From Epilithonimonas sp042695135 (lineage in GTDB: Bacteria > Bacteroidota > Bacteroidia > Flavobacteriales > Weeksellaceae): a stretch of DNA of 64,000 nucleotides. Both the position numbers and the translations under genes were made by a program. This document shows, one piece after another, positions 52,761 to 61,527 of this stretch (position 1 is its first letter; every line of letters begins with the position of its first letter). The stretch is taken from contig NZ_CP170547.1 in assembly GCF_042695135.1 (NCBI RefSeq), positions 186,001 through 250,000 of the forward strand. Reading direction: 5' to 3'. The notes under the pieces were generated by a model. The model ran no database searches. It saw nothing but the letters and a program-made list of their open reading frames with translations, and was not told where the DNA came from.

Positions 52761-54002
52761 TTATATAAAATTCGCAACAGTATAGATAATCAAACCAACC
52801 AAACCGCCAACAATAGTTCCGTTGATCCGGATAAACTGAAGGTCTTTCCCGACTTCCAGTTCCAGCTTTCGGCTAAGTTCTTTTCCTTCCCAATTCCCAA
52901 CGGTTGTACTGATTAATTCTCCGAAACCTTTGGTGTTTTTCAGAATGTATTTGTAAGCTGTTAATCGGACCCAACTATCAATTCTATTTTGGAATTGCTC
53001 ATCATTTTGAAGATTGAAAACAAACTCGTCCAGGTTTTTTTTGATGTAATATTTTAGCCTGGAGTCTGGTTCCGATAATTCTTGCATTAAAGATGATTTC
53101 AAAGATTGCCAGATATCATTGGAATATTGATTGAGTTTTTCACCTTGCAGAAATTCAGATTTAATATTATCAAATTCCGATTCCCATTTTGCCTCTTCTT
53201 TCAATTCTTTTGAAAATTCGAAAATTTTATTGGTGATCTCCGTTCTTAATGGATGTTTTAAATTCTCTTCCACTTCCCGAAAATAATCGCTCAAACCTTT
53301 TGTTATTTTCTCTGATATTTTTGAATCCACAGATTTCGGAATGAAGAAGAAACTCTCCTTTTCAACTCTTTCAGAAACAATTTGCTGATTTTCTAGAATA
53401 TAGTTTTTGATTTGAGAACTGAGTCCCGTTATCAATCTCTGATGATCATTTTTTGTTAAAAGATATTCGATTCCGTTTCCGATGATAGAATTGAGTTTGA
53501 TTGAATCTGCCATTTCTTCAGCTTTATTCGTAATGAATTTCACCACGGTTTCGTCATCCAGTTTTTGAATAATATTAGTAAGGATTGATGACAATTCATT
53601 GATCAAAAGATTCTGATTTCTGCCTTTCGAAAGCCAGTCGCCTGCGTAAACCGAAACTTTTAGTTTAGCAATATAAGGACGAATATTCTGAGGCGAGAGA
53701 AAATTATCGACAACGAAATTTCCCAGATTGTCGCCAATTTTCTCCTTACTATTTTCAATCAAATTGGTGTGTGGAATTTTAATCCCCAAAGGATAATTGA
53801 ATAATGCAGTCACAGCAAACCAATCTGCCAAAGCACCAACCATAGCCGCTTCTGAAAATGCACGTATATAACCAATCCAATGTGAATGATTTTGTTTCTG
53901 CAGAACAGTCATCGCCACAAACGTAATCGCCATCAGAATAAACAATCCTGTTGCAAGCATTTTGTGGTTCCGGAGCTGTTGTTTTTTTAAGTCATCATTC
54001 AT
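52761..54002 (-). CDS. DUF445 family membrane protein
   Basis: About 413 residues from ATG 54002 (MNDDLKKQQLRNHKML), with a hydrophobic helix at about 15-35 and one at the C-terminus (IVGGLVGLIIYTVANFI). DUF445 hallmarks are FSEAAMVGALADWFAVTALFNYPLGIKIPHTNLIENSKEKIGDNLG near the start and the C-terminal VGKDLQFIRINGTIVGGLVGL. The function of the family is not established. The frame upstream to 54071 is rejected as it lacks the family start. Confidence 0.92.
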   Translation of the reverse strand: MNDDLKKQQLRNHKMLATGLFILMAITFVAMTVLQKQNHSHWIGYIRAFSEAAMVGALADWFAVTALFNYPLGIKIPHTNLIENSKEKIGDNLGNFVVDNFLSPQNIRPYIAKLKVSVYAGDWLSKGRNQNLLINELSSILTNIIQKLDDETVVKFITNKAEEMADSIKLNSIIGNGIEYLLTKNDHQRLITGLSSQIKNYILENQQIVSERVEKESFFFIPKSVDSKISEKITKGLSDYFREVEENLKHPLRTEITNKIFEFSKELKEEAKWESEFDNIKSEFLQGEKLNQYSNDIWQSLKSSLMQELSEPDSRLKYYIKKNLDEFVFNLQNDEQFQNRIDSWVRLTAYKYILKNTKGFGELISTTVGNWEGKELSRKLELEVGKDLQFIRINGTIVGGLVGLIIYTVANFI

Positions 54003-54128
54003 AATACAGGAAATTCGAAAATCATTCCAAACAAATTTAGCCAAATTTTCAGGTGATGCGTTGAAAATCATACTATAAATTAGATACGGAATTTTTATTT
54101 TTTTAGTTTTGTGGCAGAAAACAATTCC

Positions 54129-55658
54129 ATGAAAAAACTTTCCATTCTGTTGACGATTTTCCTGTCATCAATTCTATTTTCACAATCTCAGGATCTTTAT
54201 GCGCTGGCAAAAGGCGAATATCTTGGTTTCAATGCGATATTTGATCAAAAAGAAAATCTTTTTGGTTACGTTTCTCTGTATTCTTACGGTAAAAGCAGTG
54301 ATAAAACAAAGAAATTCGAATATGTAATCCTCGACAAAAACCTGAATCCAATTGCCAATAAAGAATTCGAAGGTGACATCACAGCCGGCGATTATTTCGG
54401 ATATATGGATTTCCGAGGAAACATTATTTTGAAACCTTCCAGTCTTGATCGGGAATTTGTGACAAATAAAACAGTTTTCACGCCTTCTTCTATGATCATC
54501 GATCTGAAAGATAATTCTATCAAAAGAAAAATCTATTATGATTATGACAATGGAAATTTCAAAGAAATAACAGAGCAAAAATCCTGGAAAAGCGCCAAAA
54601 AAGAAAACAAAGAGGAGAAAAAAACAAAAGGTTACAATTACATTTCTTATGTGGTGGAAATCAAAGAAGGCGGCTACATTGCTGTGGAATATAATGATTA
54701 CGGAAATTACATTAATCAGAACAGTCTGATCAAATTTGATGAAAACAAAAAGGAAGTCTGGCGATACAAATACAACGAAACCGGAAACAAGAAACAAGGC
54801 GAAGAGATTTCTTTAATTGATAAAGATGAAAAGAATCTGTTTTTCCTTGTCAAAAAAACTGTAGAAAAAAACAAACAGTATTTCCTGCTAGTTCTTGACA
54901 CAAAAACCGGCGAACAAACGAGTATGAAAAAGATAGATGTTTTGAACAATGAAACTCTGGATTACATTACCAGCCTGTTTTCGTACAGCTTCGGTAATAT
55001 TGATAATGATAAAATCATCGATGATAAAATTGTCATGCTCGGGAATCACATCACTAATAATTTCAGAAAAATTGGTTACACAAGATTGCTGATTGACAAA
55101 AAATCTTTTGAGACCAGCGTCCAGGATCTTGATCACCTAGATCTTACTGTAGAAATTCCAAAAATAAAGGAAAACGGAATGGTAGAATCCGGATATTTCC
55201 TGGAACCGAGAGATGCATTTTTCTTAAAAGATGGTAGCGTGGGAATGATATTGGAAAAATACAAACCTGAAGGCGAATACAGCGCGCCAAAGACGACAGA
55301 CCTTGTGTACGTCTTTACAGATAAGGATTTCAAGAAAAAAGGCGTTAAGATTTTTGAAAAAGAAAAATCAAAGTGGTCCAACTCCGATTATCTTTTCTCG
55401 CAATATTTGAATGATGGGAAAGACGTGGTTTTCTTCTACAGAGATTACGTGAAAGATTCTGCTACGAAAGAAAAAAACTGGAATCTTTACATCAACACTT
55501 TGATTGACGGCAATTTTAAACAGGAAATTGTTCCGATTTCTGCCAAAGACGATTTTACGGTTTTGCCTTATGTTGGAAAAGAAGGTTACATCTTGCTTAG
55601 AGAATTCAATAAAAAAGAAAAGTACAATAAGATCCGTTTAGAACGACTCAATTACTAA
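54129..55658 (+). CDS. Secreted hypothetical protein (509 aa)
   Basis: Signal peptide at 1-19 (MKKLSILLTIFLSSILFSQS) using the ATG at 54129. The mature protein is Lys/Asp/Tyr rich with many short beta strands spaced regularly (LYALAKGEYLGFNAIF, NLFGYVSLYSYG, FEYVILDKNLNPIANKEFEGD). This is compatible with a beta-propeller-like protein, and I do not recognise a family. It probably lies in the periplasm or on the surface and is followed by a bidirectional terminator shared with the M48 peptidase. Confidence 0.65.
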   Translation: MKKLSILLTIFLSSILFSQSQDLYALAKGEYLGFNAIFDQKENLFGYVSLYSYGKSSDKTKKFEYVILDKNLNPIANKEFEGDITAGDYFGYMDFRGNIILKPSSLDREFVTNKTVFTPSSMIIDLKDNSIKRKIYYDYDNGNFKEITEQKSWKSAKKENKEEKKTKGYNYISYVVEIKEGGYIAVEYNDYGNYINQNSLIKFDENKKEVWRYKYNETGNKKQGEEISLIDKDEKNLFFLVKKTVEKNKQYFLLVLDTKTGEQTSMKKIDVLNNETLDYITSLFSYSFGNIDNDKIIDDKIVMLGNHITNNFRKIGYTRLLIDKKSFETSVQDLDHLDLTVEIPKIKENGMVESGYFLEPRDAFFLKDGSVGMILEKYKPEGEYSAPKTTDLVYVFTDKDFKKKGVKIFEKEKSKWSNSDYLFSQYLNDGKDVVFFYRDYVKDSATKEKNWNLYINTLIDGNFKQEIVPISAKDDFTVLPYVGKEGYILLREFNKKEKYNKIRLERLNY

Positions 55659-55662
55659 AGTA

Positions 55663-55692
55663 AAAGTCTCTGTAAATCAGAGACTTTTTTTA
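55663..55692. terminator. Bidirectional terminator overlapping the M48 stop codon
   Basis: AAAGTCTCTG, 5-base loop, CAGAGACTTT then TTTTT. The last codons and stop of the minus-strand peptidase gene (Lys-Lys-Ser-Leu-stop) are part of the stem. Confidence 0.85.
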
Positions 55693-56978
55693 TAATATTC
55701 GGCAATATATTTGATGTCATCCAAACTCAGATTCCACATAAAATTGAGAAATTGCTGATAACTTTCGGTTTGATTTTTAGGATCTACTCTGTCCAGATAA
55801 CGGTTTAGTTTATAGCTTTTCCTGGCCTCGTAGATTTTTTCAAAGTTCTTTCCGAGCCAGTATTTATAATAACCTTTTTCAGAATCTTCGTTTTGCAAAA
55901 ATTGTAGGGCAGAATAAATTCCGGCACCATAATCTTCTGACTGATAGAAATTAGGAAGGATCTCCAGCTTTGCAATTTTCGCCAGATCTTTGAATTCTGC
56001 AGAAGGTTCTTCATTTTTATTTACAATATTCTGTTCGGGAAACTGTTTGTCCAGATATTTAATTCTAAGATCGATTTCCGGATGAGAAGATACAGAATCC
56101 TGATCGATTCTTTCTTTGTAATGAGAATAATCGTAGGTCGAAAAATCTTCCTTCTGCAGCCATTTTTCTTTAAAAGGATGATCCGGCAAATCGAAAAACT
56201 GTTTGTACATTTCGGTTTTCAGAACCCGTGGAGAAATGGTATCGAATTTCTTCAGAGCTTGCAACGCTTTTTTAAATTCCGGCTTTGAAAACTGAGACTT
56301 GCTGAAAAAAACATAGCCCAAAGAATCTGCCTCGTTCTCGTGGCGTCTCTTCTGTGCACTGAATTTGTACAGTTTTCTCTTATAAACCTGATAGGCTTTT
56401 TCGCCCTTATTGTTGGGTGTCAAGGCCAGACTTTTCACTTCGTCTTTGCCGCTTTTCTCGAGTTTCATATCCGTTAGCTGAGTTTTTATAGTATGATCTA
56501 AAAAAAGATGTCCCAACTCGTGACAAATTACCGAAGCCAGCTGATCCTGATTATCCACCCAATTGAAAAGTCCCATATTCACAGCCAGAGTCCCATCGCC
56601 CAGGCAGAATGCATTTGGAGCATTATCTTTTGCAACCAAAACCTTTAGATTTGGAAAGTTGAGTGAATTGCTTTTCAGAATCTGATTTACAGTCTGGTCA
56701 ACAAACTTATTGAATGGCGTGTTGAAAACATAATTCTTACTTTTAACCTCGTCCTGAAAATATTTTTGATATTCCGATAGAGTATTTGAAAGATCTCTGC
56801 CTGTTTTACCACCGTATTTTTCCTTTTGTTTTTTATTATAAGCCTCACTGTCTTTTATATAACTGGTCAGGAAATTTTTCCGCATTAGGTAATCCGCTGT
56901 ATCAATCGGTTTATAATTCTGAGCGGAATTAAAGGAGAAAATGCCGAACATCAAAATCAGTAAAATTTTTCTCATCAA
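55677..56978 (-). CDS. M48-family metalloprotease
   Basis: Secreted zinc peptidase, 433 residues. Signal peptide about 1-19 (MMRKILLILMFGIFSFNSAQ). Zinc site HELGH (His143-Glu144-xx-His147) in SVICHELGHLFLDH, with the third ligand in ENEADSLGYVFF. LAVNMGLFNWV precedes it, as in BepA/HtpX-like peptidases. The C-terminal 200 residues are helical without TPR motifs I can assign. A role in envelope protein quality control is inferred from the BepA relatives. Confidence 0.9.
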   Translation of the reverse strand: MMRKILLILMFGIFSFNSAQNYKPIDTADYLMRKNFLTSYIKDSEAYNKKQKEKYGGKTGRDLSNTLSEYQKYFQDEVKSKNYVFNTPFNKFVDQTVNQILKSNSLNFPNLKVLVAKDNAPNAFCLGDGTLAVNMGLFNWVDNQDQLASVICHELGHLFLDHTIKTQLTDMKLEKSGKDEVKSLALTPNNKGEKAYQVYKRKLYKFSAQKRRHENEADSLGYVFFSKSQFSKPEFKKALQALKKFDTISPRVLKTEMYKQFFDLPDHPFKEKWLQKEDFSTYDYSHYKERIDQDSVSSHPEIDLRIKYLDKQFPEQNIVNKNEEPSAEFKDLAKIAKLEILPNFYQSEDYGAGIYSALQFLQNEDSEKGYYKYWLGKNFEKIYEARKSYKLNRYLDRVDPKNQTESYQQFLNFMWNLSLDDIKYIAEYYKKSL

Positions 56979-57056
56979 TAAAATTTTAACAAAAATAATC
57001 TTTTCCCATTATCATGATTACATAATCTATATTTTTGTAACTAAACTCCTATTCCA

Positions 57057-58196
57057 ATGCAAAAAGTAATTAAAGCGATCCTGCTGATATTAGCCTCGGT
57101 AATTCTTGTGATCTATATTACAGGTTACAATTACCTTTTTCGTGGAATAAGATTGACCTATCTAAAAGGAGAAAGTAGTTCTACAATAGACGATGGAGAG
57201 TATTTTTCTTCTCATACCATTTCTAAAGGCATTTCAAAACCCTGGCCGGAAGATATTAATTACAATAAAATAACTTTGTCTCCGAAATTGGTAAAACACC
57301 TGAAAGAAACTGAGTCTGTTTCTTTTCTCGTGATCCAACACGGGAAACTTCTACAGGAACATTATTGGGATGGATACAAGAAAAATACTGCCAGCAATTC
57401 CTTCTCTATTGCAAAAACAATAACCGCTTTACTTTTGGGAAAAATGATAGATGACGGGAGAATCGCAAATATTAACCAGAAATTCTCAGACTTCTATCCG
57501 GAATTTTCCGAAAAAGAATTCGGTAACAATTTGACTTTAGCTAATCTCGCTTCTATGGAAGCAGGACTGGATTGGAAAGAAGATTATAAAAATCCATTTA
57601 TGCCAAATGCATCTGCCTACTATGGATTTTCTTTAGCTGAAGTTGTGTTTCAGAATAAATTCAAACAAAATCCCGGAGAAAAATTCGAATATCAGAGTGG
57701 CGCCTATCAATTATTAGGATTTGCGATTGGCAGAGCAACAGGAATGCCGCTTGCTTCCTACGCCTCTGCAAAACTCTGGAAACCTCTCGGAATGGAGCAA
57801 AATGCAGAATGGTCGACGGATGATCTTGGCATTGAAAAATCTTTCTGCTGCATCCAATCCAACGCAAGAGATTTTGCAAAAATCGGATCATTACTTTTAA
57901 ACCGAGGAAAATTTGAAGGAATGCCCTTGATAGACGAAAATTTTGTTGACAGAATGATCACGCCAACAGAAAATTCAAATGGTGTTTATGGCTTAGGTGT
58001 CTGGACCAATTATGATTCCCAAATTCACCACTATTATCTCCGCGGACTTTATGGGCAATACGTTATAGTGGTTCCGGAATATGATATGATCATCGTAAGA
58101 CTGGGCAATAAAGAAGGCGCAGAGAAAGATTCTAAAAACCGTCCAAAAGAAGTTGAGTTTTACATCAACGAAGCTTTGAAACTGTCCCAAAAATAA
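57057..58196 (+). CDS. Beta-lactamase-fold serine hydrolase
   Basis: 379 residues with a membrane anchor (about 5-24, ILLILASVILVIYITGY). Class C beta-lactamase/esterase fold: Ser117-x-x-Lys120 in SFSIAKTITALL, FEYQSGAYQLLG as the second motif and YYLRGLYGQYVIVVPEYDMIIVRLGN near the end. Such proteins act as esterases or D-amino peptidases as often as beta-lactamases. A TATTTTTG box lies about 20 bp before the ATG. Confidence 0.9.
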   Translation: MQKVIKAILLILASVILVIYITGYNYLFRGIRLTYLKGESSSTIDDGEYFSSHTISKGISKPWPEDINYNKITLSPKLVKHLKETESVSFLVIQHGKLLQEHYWDGYKKNTASNSFSIAKTITALLLGKMIDDGRIANINQKFSDFYPEFSEKEFGNNLTLANLASMEAGLDWKEDYKNPFMPNASAYYGFSLAEVVFQNKFKQNPGEKFEYQSGAYQLLGFAIGRATGMPLASYASAKLWKPLGMEQNAEWSTDDLGIEKSFCCIQSNARDFAKIGSLLLNRGKFEGMPLIDENFVDRMITPTENSNGVYGLGVWTNYDSQIHHYYLRGLYGQYVIVVPEYDMIIVRLGNKEGAEKDSKNRPKEVEFYINEALKLSQK

Positions 58197-58291
58197 TAAG
58201 TTAGTTTTATAATTAAAACCACAACAGGCACAAAGAATTATTAGAATTTGAAGATTAAAAAAAATTTGTTTCTTTTATAGTTGAAAAATAT

Positions 58292-58921
58292 TTAGTCTGT
58301 ATCATAATCCAAAAGGGCAAAAACACTCAGCAGAATGCTGCCTCTCAGCTTTTGCTCCGCTTCTTTCATATATTGCGCATCTGTAGTTGCGGGAATATAG
58401 AGTTCATAAAAATTCCTGTTTCTTATCACAAATAATGTGGAGCCAATGATCATCGTCAAAATATCTTCGGATTTTGGTGCATTATGAAAAACACCGGAAA
58501 CGATTCCTTTTTTCACGATATCATCTATCCTGGTCACACAGATCTGATAAAATTCCAAAAGATCATCTTTCACGTTTTCCAAAGTCCGGATTTCCTGAGT
58601 TACAAAACCGTGGAAATAACTGTATTTGAAAAGCAGGGAAACAATATAATTAATAATTTCTTTCATCTGCATCTCCGGCTTGCCTTCTTTGATTGTTTGC
58701 GCAAATTCAGAAAAACTTTCTTTTGTCCGCTGAACACGGTACTGGTAAAGATAAGACATCATCTTTTCTTTGGATCCGAAGTAATATGAGATCATTGCCA
58801 CGTTGATATTGGCCTTTGTACAAATATCCCGTACAGAAGTCCCATCAAAGCCTTTTTTGGCAATTAACTCTTCTGCAACATCAAGAATGTTGATTTGTTT
58901 TTCTGTAAATTTTTTCCTCAT
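58292..58921 (-). CDS. TetR/AcrR-family regulator
   Basis: 209 residues. The N-terminal helix-turn-helix reads ILDVAEELIAKKGFDGTSVRDICTKANINVAMISYYFGSKEKMMSYLY, a full TetR signature. The C-terminal ligand domain is helical. In Bacteroidota such genes usually precede an RND efflux set, but none is adjacent here, so the target is unknown. Confidence 0.92.
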   Translation of the reverse strand: MRKKFTEKQINILDVAEELIAKKGFDGTSVRDICTKANINVAMISYYFGSKEKMMSYLYQYRVQRTKESFSEFAQTIKEGKPEMQMKEIINYIVSLLFKYSYFHGFVTQEIRTLENVKDDLLEFYQICVTRIDDIVKKGIVSGVFHNAPKSEDILTMIIGSTLFVIRNRNFYELYIPATTDAQYMKEAEQKLRGSILLSVFALLDYDTD

Positions 58922-59106
58922 TTTTTGTGAAAGATCTTATGTAAAATTAACAAATTTTTTGAATAATTAACAGATAATTTACAATCATTTTTAAGATGAT
59001 TACACTTGCGTCCTTGAAGATGAGATTATCTATTCCAACCTGAAATATCGGTAACACAATCAGGCCAGGCTGCAGCATTCTTCTTTACAAAAATGCTTTA
59101 ATTCCT

Positions 59107-59114
59107 TATCTTTG
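59107..59114 (+). promoter_or_regulatory. -7 box before the TatD gene
   Basis: TATCTTTG, a full TAnnTTTG match, 3 bp before ATG 59118: probable leaderless start. This argues for 59118 over the TTG at 59112, which lies within the box. Confidence 0.55.
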
Positions 59115-59117
59115 ATT

Positions 59118-59741
59118 ATGGATTTTTTGGATTTTCATCATCATCAACGTGGTAAAACCGGGATTTATAATCTTGGTCTTAACGGAGAGACCCCGATTGG
59201 GAAGTTCTCCGTTGGTCTTCATCCAAAAGATATTACCCATAACTGGAAACTGGATTTTGATAAAATTAAAACAATTTCTCTTTCCGAAGACTGTCTTGCG
59301 ATTGGAGAATGTGGATTGGACGGATTAATTAACGTTGATGAAGATCTTCAAAACCAAATTTTTCATGCTCATATTTCGTGGGCAGAAGAAATCAAAAAGC
59401 CGATCATCATCCATTGCGTCAGACGATTTTCCCAGCTTTTACATTTCAAAAATGCAAAAGTCCCTTTGATTGTCCACGGTTTCAATAAAAAAGAAAATAT
59501 TGCTCTGGAACTTTTGGACGCCGGCTTTTACCTGAGTTTTGGATATGCAGCATTAGAAAACTTATCTTTGCAAAATATAATTAAAACTATTCCCATCCAA
59601 AGATTGTTTTTGGAAACAGACGATTCTGATTTTGAGATTATTAAGCTTTATGAAAAAGTGTCGGAACTCAAATCAATCTCTTTGGAAAACTTAAAAAACC
59701 AAATGTGGGAAAACCTGGAAAATATTGTTAGCAATGGATAA
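59118..59741 (+). CDS. TatD-family metal-dependent hydrolase
   Basis: 207 residues, a short member of the TatD DNase/amidohydrolase group. Metal ligands are visible in order: HHH at 8-10 (DFHHHQ), Glu in IGECGLDG, His in IIIHCVR, His in LIVHGF and Asp in LETDDSD. Its 3' end overlaps tcdA by 8 bp, so the two are coupled, and rnpA follows. The short length is common in Bacteroidota. Confidence 0.9.
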   Translation: MDFLDFHHHQRGKTGIYNLGLNGETPIGKFSVGLHPKDITHNWKLDFDKIKTISLSEDCLAIGECGLDGLINVDEDLQNQIFHAHISWAEEIKKPIIIHCVRRFSQLLHFKNAKVPLIVHGFNKKENIALELLDAGFYLSFGYAALENLSLQNIIKTIPIQRLFLETDDSDFEIIKLYEKVSELKSISLENLKNQMWENLENIVSNG

Positions 59742-60459
59742 ATTTTGGCTGGAGCGCACCGAATTATTGATAAAAGAAGAAGGCATAGAAAAACTACAGA
59801 ACGCAAAAGTTTTGGTAGTTGGTTTAGGAGGCGTTGGCTCTTTCGCAGCAGAATTTTTAGCGAGAGCTGGTATCGGAAAGATGATAATCGTTGATGGTGA
59901 CATTGTTGATATTACTAATATTAATCGGCAATTGCCTGCTCTTCATTCAACAATTGGTCAGCACAAAGTAGAATTGGTTGGCGACAGATTGATGGACATT
60001 AATCCTAAACTCGATCTGACAAAGATCAATGAATTTCTGGAGCCGGAAAGGATGGAATCGCTTATCAAATCAGAAAAATTTGATTACGTTTTGGATTGCA
60101 TCGATTCTTTAACACCAAAAATCGCTTTGATCATCGCGTGCCGAAGAAGTAAAACCAAGCTTGTTTCGTCTATGGGCGCTGGCGGAAAATCTGACCCAAG
60201 CAAAGTTATGGTGCGTGATATTCATAAAACCAACAACTGTTTATTGGCAAGACAAGTGAGAAAACGTTTGAAAAAACAGAAAATTGACAAAGGTTTCCGA
60301 TGTGTTTTTTCTACTGAATTACAGGATGAAGAGAGTTTGAAAATGACGGATGGAAGTAATTTTAAACGTTCATTTTATGGAACAATCAGCTTCATTCCGG
60401 CCATATTCGGGTTGTATGCCGCTGCAGAAGTTATTAATTATCTAACCGGAAAAGAGTAA
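59734..60459 (+). CDS. tcdA: tRNA threonylcarbamoyladenosine dehydratase
   Basis: ThiF/MoeB-like E1 enzyme (CsdL) that cyclises t6A to ct6A at tRNA position 37. About 241 residues from ATG 59734 (MDKFWLERTELLIKEEG). Landmarks are the ATP site VLVVGLGGVGSFAAEFLARAGIGKMIIVDGDIVDITNINRQ and LVSSMGAGGKSDPSKVMV. Position between tatD and rnpA. Confidence 0.93.
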   Translation: MDKFWLERTELLIKEEGIEKLQNAKVLVVGLGGVGSFAAEFLARAGIGKMIIVDGDIVDITNINRQLPALHSTIGQHKVELVGDRLMDINPKLDLTKINEFLEPERMESLIKSEKFDYVLDCIDSLTPKIALIIACRRSKTKLVSSMGAGGKSDPSKVMVRDIHKTNNCLLARQVRKRLKKQKIDKGFRCVFSTELQDEESLKMTDGSNFKRSFYGTISFIPAIFGLYAAAEVINYLTGKE

Positions 60460-60467
60460 TTTTCCAA

Positions 60468-60839
60468 ATGAAAATAAACAGCTTTCCAACTCACGAAAAA
60501 CTGAAAAGAAAATCAGAAATAGACCATCTTTTTAAAAAAGGTAAGTGGCTGACTGTAGAAAACATCAGAGTAATTCATATCAAATCTTCTGAAAGTTTTT
60601 CTGTTCCTTCGCATAGAGTTGGCGTTTCTGTTTCTAAGAAATTTTTCAAAAGAGCGGTTGACAGAAATCGTATAAAACGCTTACTTAGAGAATGTTACCG
60701 ATTAAATAAATCCATTTACATAGAAGCATTCGGGGAACGATCTATCGTGATGCTTTTTTGGGCTTCTAAAGATATGCCTGATAATTTTTCCGTCGTTGAA
60801 AAACAGTTTCTCAGTCTCTGCAAAAAGAAATCTGAATAA
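60468..60839 (+). CDS. rnpA: Ribonuclease P protein component
   Basis: Protein subunit of RNase P. 123 residues with the signature KRAVDRNRIKRLLRECYRLN and the N-terminal LKRKSEIDHLFKKGKWL. It is 8 bp after tcdA. rpmH does not adjoin it, as is usual in this group. Confidence 0.95.
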   Translation: MKINSFPTHEKLKRKSEIDHLFKKGKWLTVENIRVIHIKSSESFSVPSHRVGVSVSKKFFKRAVDRNRIKRLLRECYRLNKSIYIEAFGERSIVMLFWASKDMPDNFSVVEKQFLSLCKKKSE

Positions 60840-60883
60840 TATCATTAATTAATTTGTAATTTTAATCATAAACAAAATTACAA

Positions 60884-61477
60884 ATGGCTGATATTTTACC
60901 TTACTTATTAAGTGCTTTTATAGGAATTGGATTGGCGGCAGCTTCCGGTTTCCGTGTATTTTTACCTTTATTTGCAGTAAGCCTGGCTTCTTATGCAGGC
61001 TGGATCCCGATGGGTGATAACTTTGCCTGGCTGTCCGGATTGCCAACGCTCATTACCACAGGAGTAGCAACAGTAATAGAAATTCTTGCCTATTACATTC
61101 CCGTGGTTGATAATTTTCTTGATACCTTGTCTATCCCATTGGCCACAATTGCCGGATCTGTTTTATTTGCCAGTCAGTTTATGGAATTGGGGACATTTCC
61201 CCAGTGGGCATTAGCATTGATAGCCGGCGGCGGAACTGCTGCAACTATTGCTTCCGGTTTTGCCGGGACACGAGCCGCCTCTACAGCTACAACTGCAGGA
61301 ATCGGAAATAATCTGGTTGCTACGACAGAAACTGCGGGAGCCGGATTGATGTCTGTTTTATCAATATTTCTTCCTGTGATCGCTTTTATTTTGGCGATCA
61401 CGTTAATCGTTGTTGTATTATTTTTCGGACGGAAGCTTTGGCGGAAACTCAAAACAAATAATTCCGGAATATTCTAA
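60884..61477 (+). CDS. DUF4126 family membrane protein
   Basis: 197 residues with four to five hydrophobic segments (start LPYLLSAFIGIGLAAASGFRVFLPLFAVSLASYAGWIP, a DUF4126 hallmark). ALIAGGGTAATIASGFAGTRAASTATTAGIGN is the second conserved region. Function unknown. It is last in the tatD-tcdA-rnpA direction, followed by a strong terminator. Confidence 0.88.
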   Translation: MADILPYLLSAFIGIGLAAASGFRVFLPLFAVSLASYAGWIPMGDNFAWLSGLPTLITTGVATVIEILAYYIPVVDNFLDTLSIPLATIAGSVLFASQFMELGTFPQWALALIAGGGTAATIASGFAGTRAASTATTAGIGNNLVATTETAGAGLMSVLSIFLPVIAFILAITLIVVVLFFGRKLWRKLKTNNSGIF

Positions 61478-61484
61478 AATAAAA

Positions 61485-61508
61485 AAAGACCGCTGATTAG
61501 CGGTCTTT
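61485..61508. terminator. Bidirectional terminator between DUF4126 and DUF5689 genes
   Basis: AAAGACCGCT, GATT loop, AGCGGTCTTT, with A tract before and T tract after. Confidence 0.88.
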
Positions 61509-61527
61509 TTATTTACTAAAGATAAGA

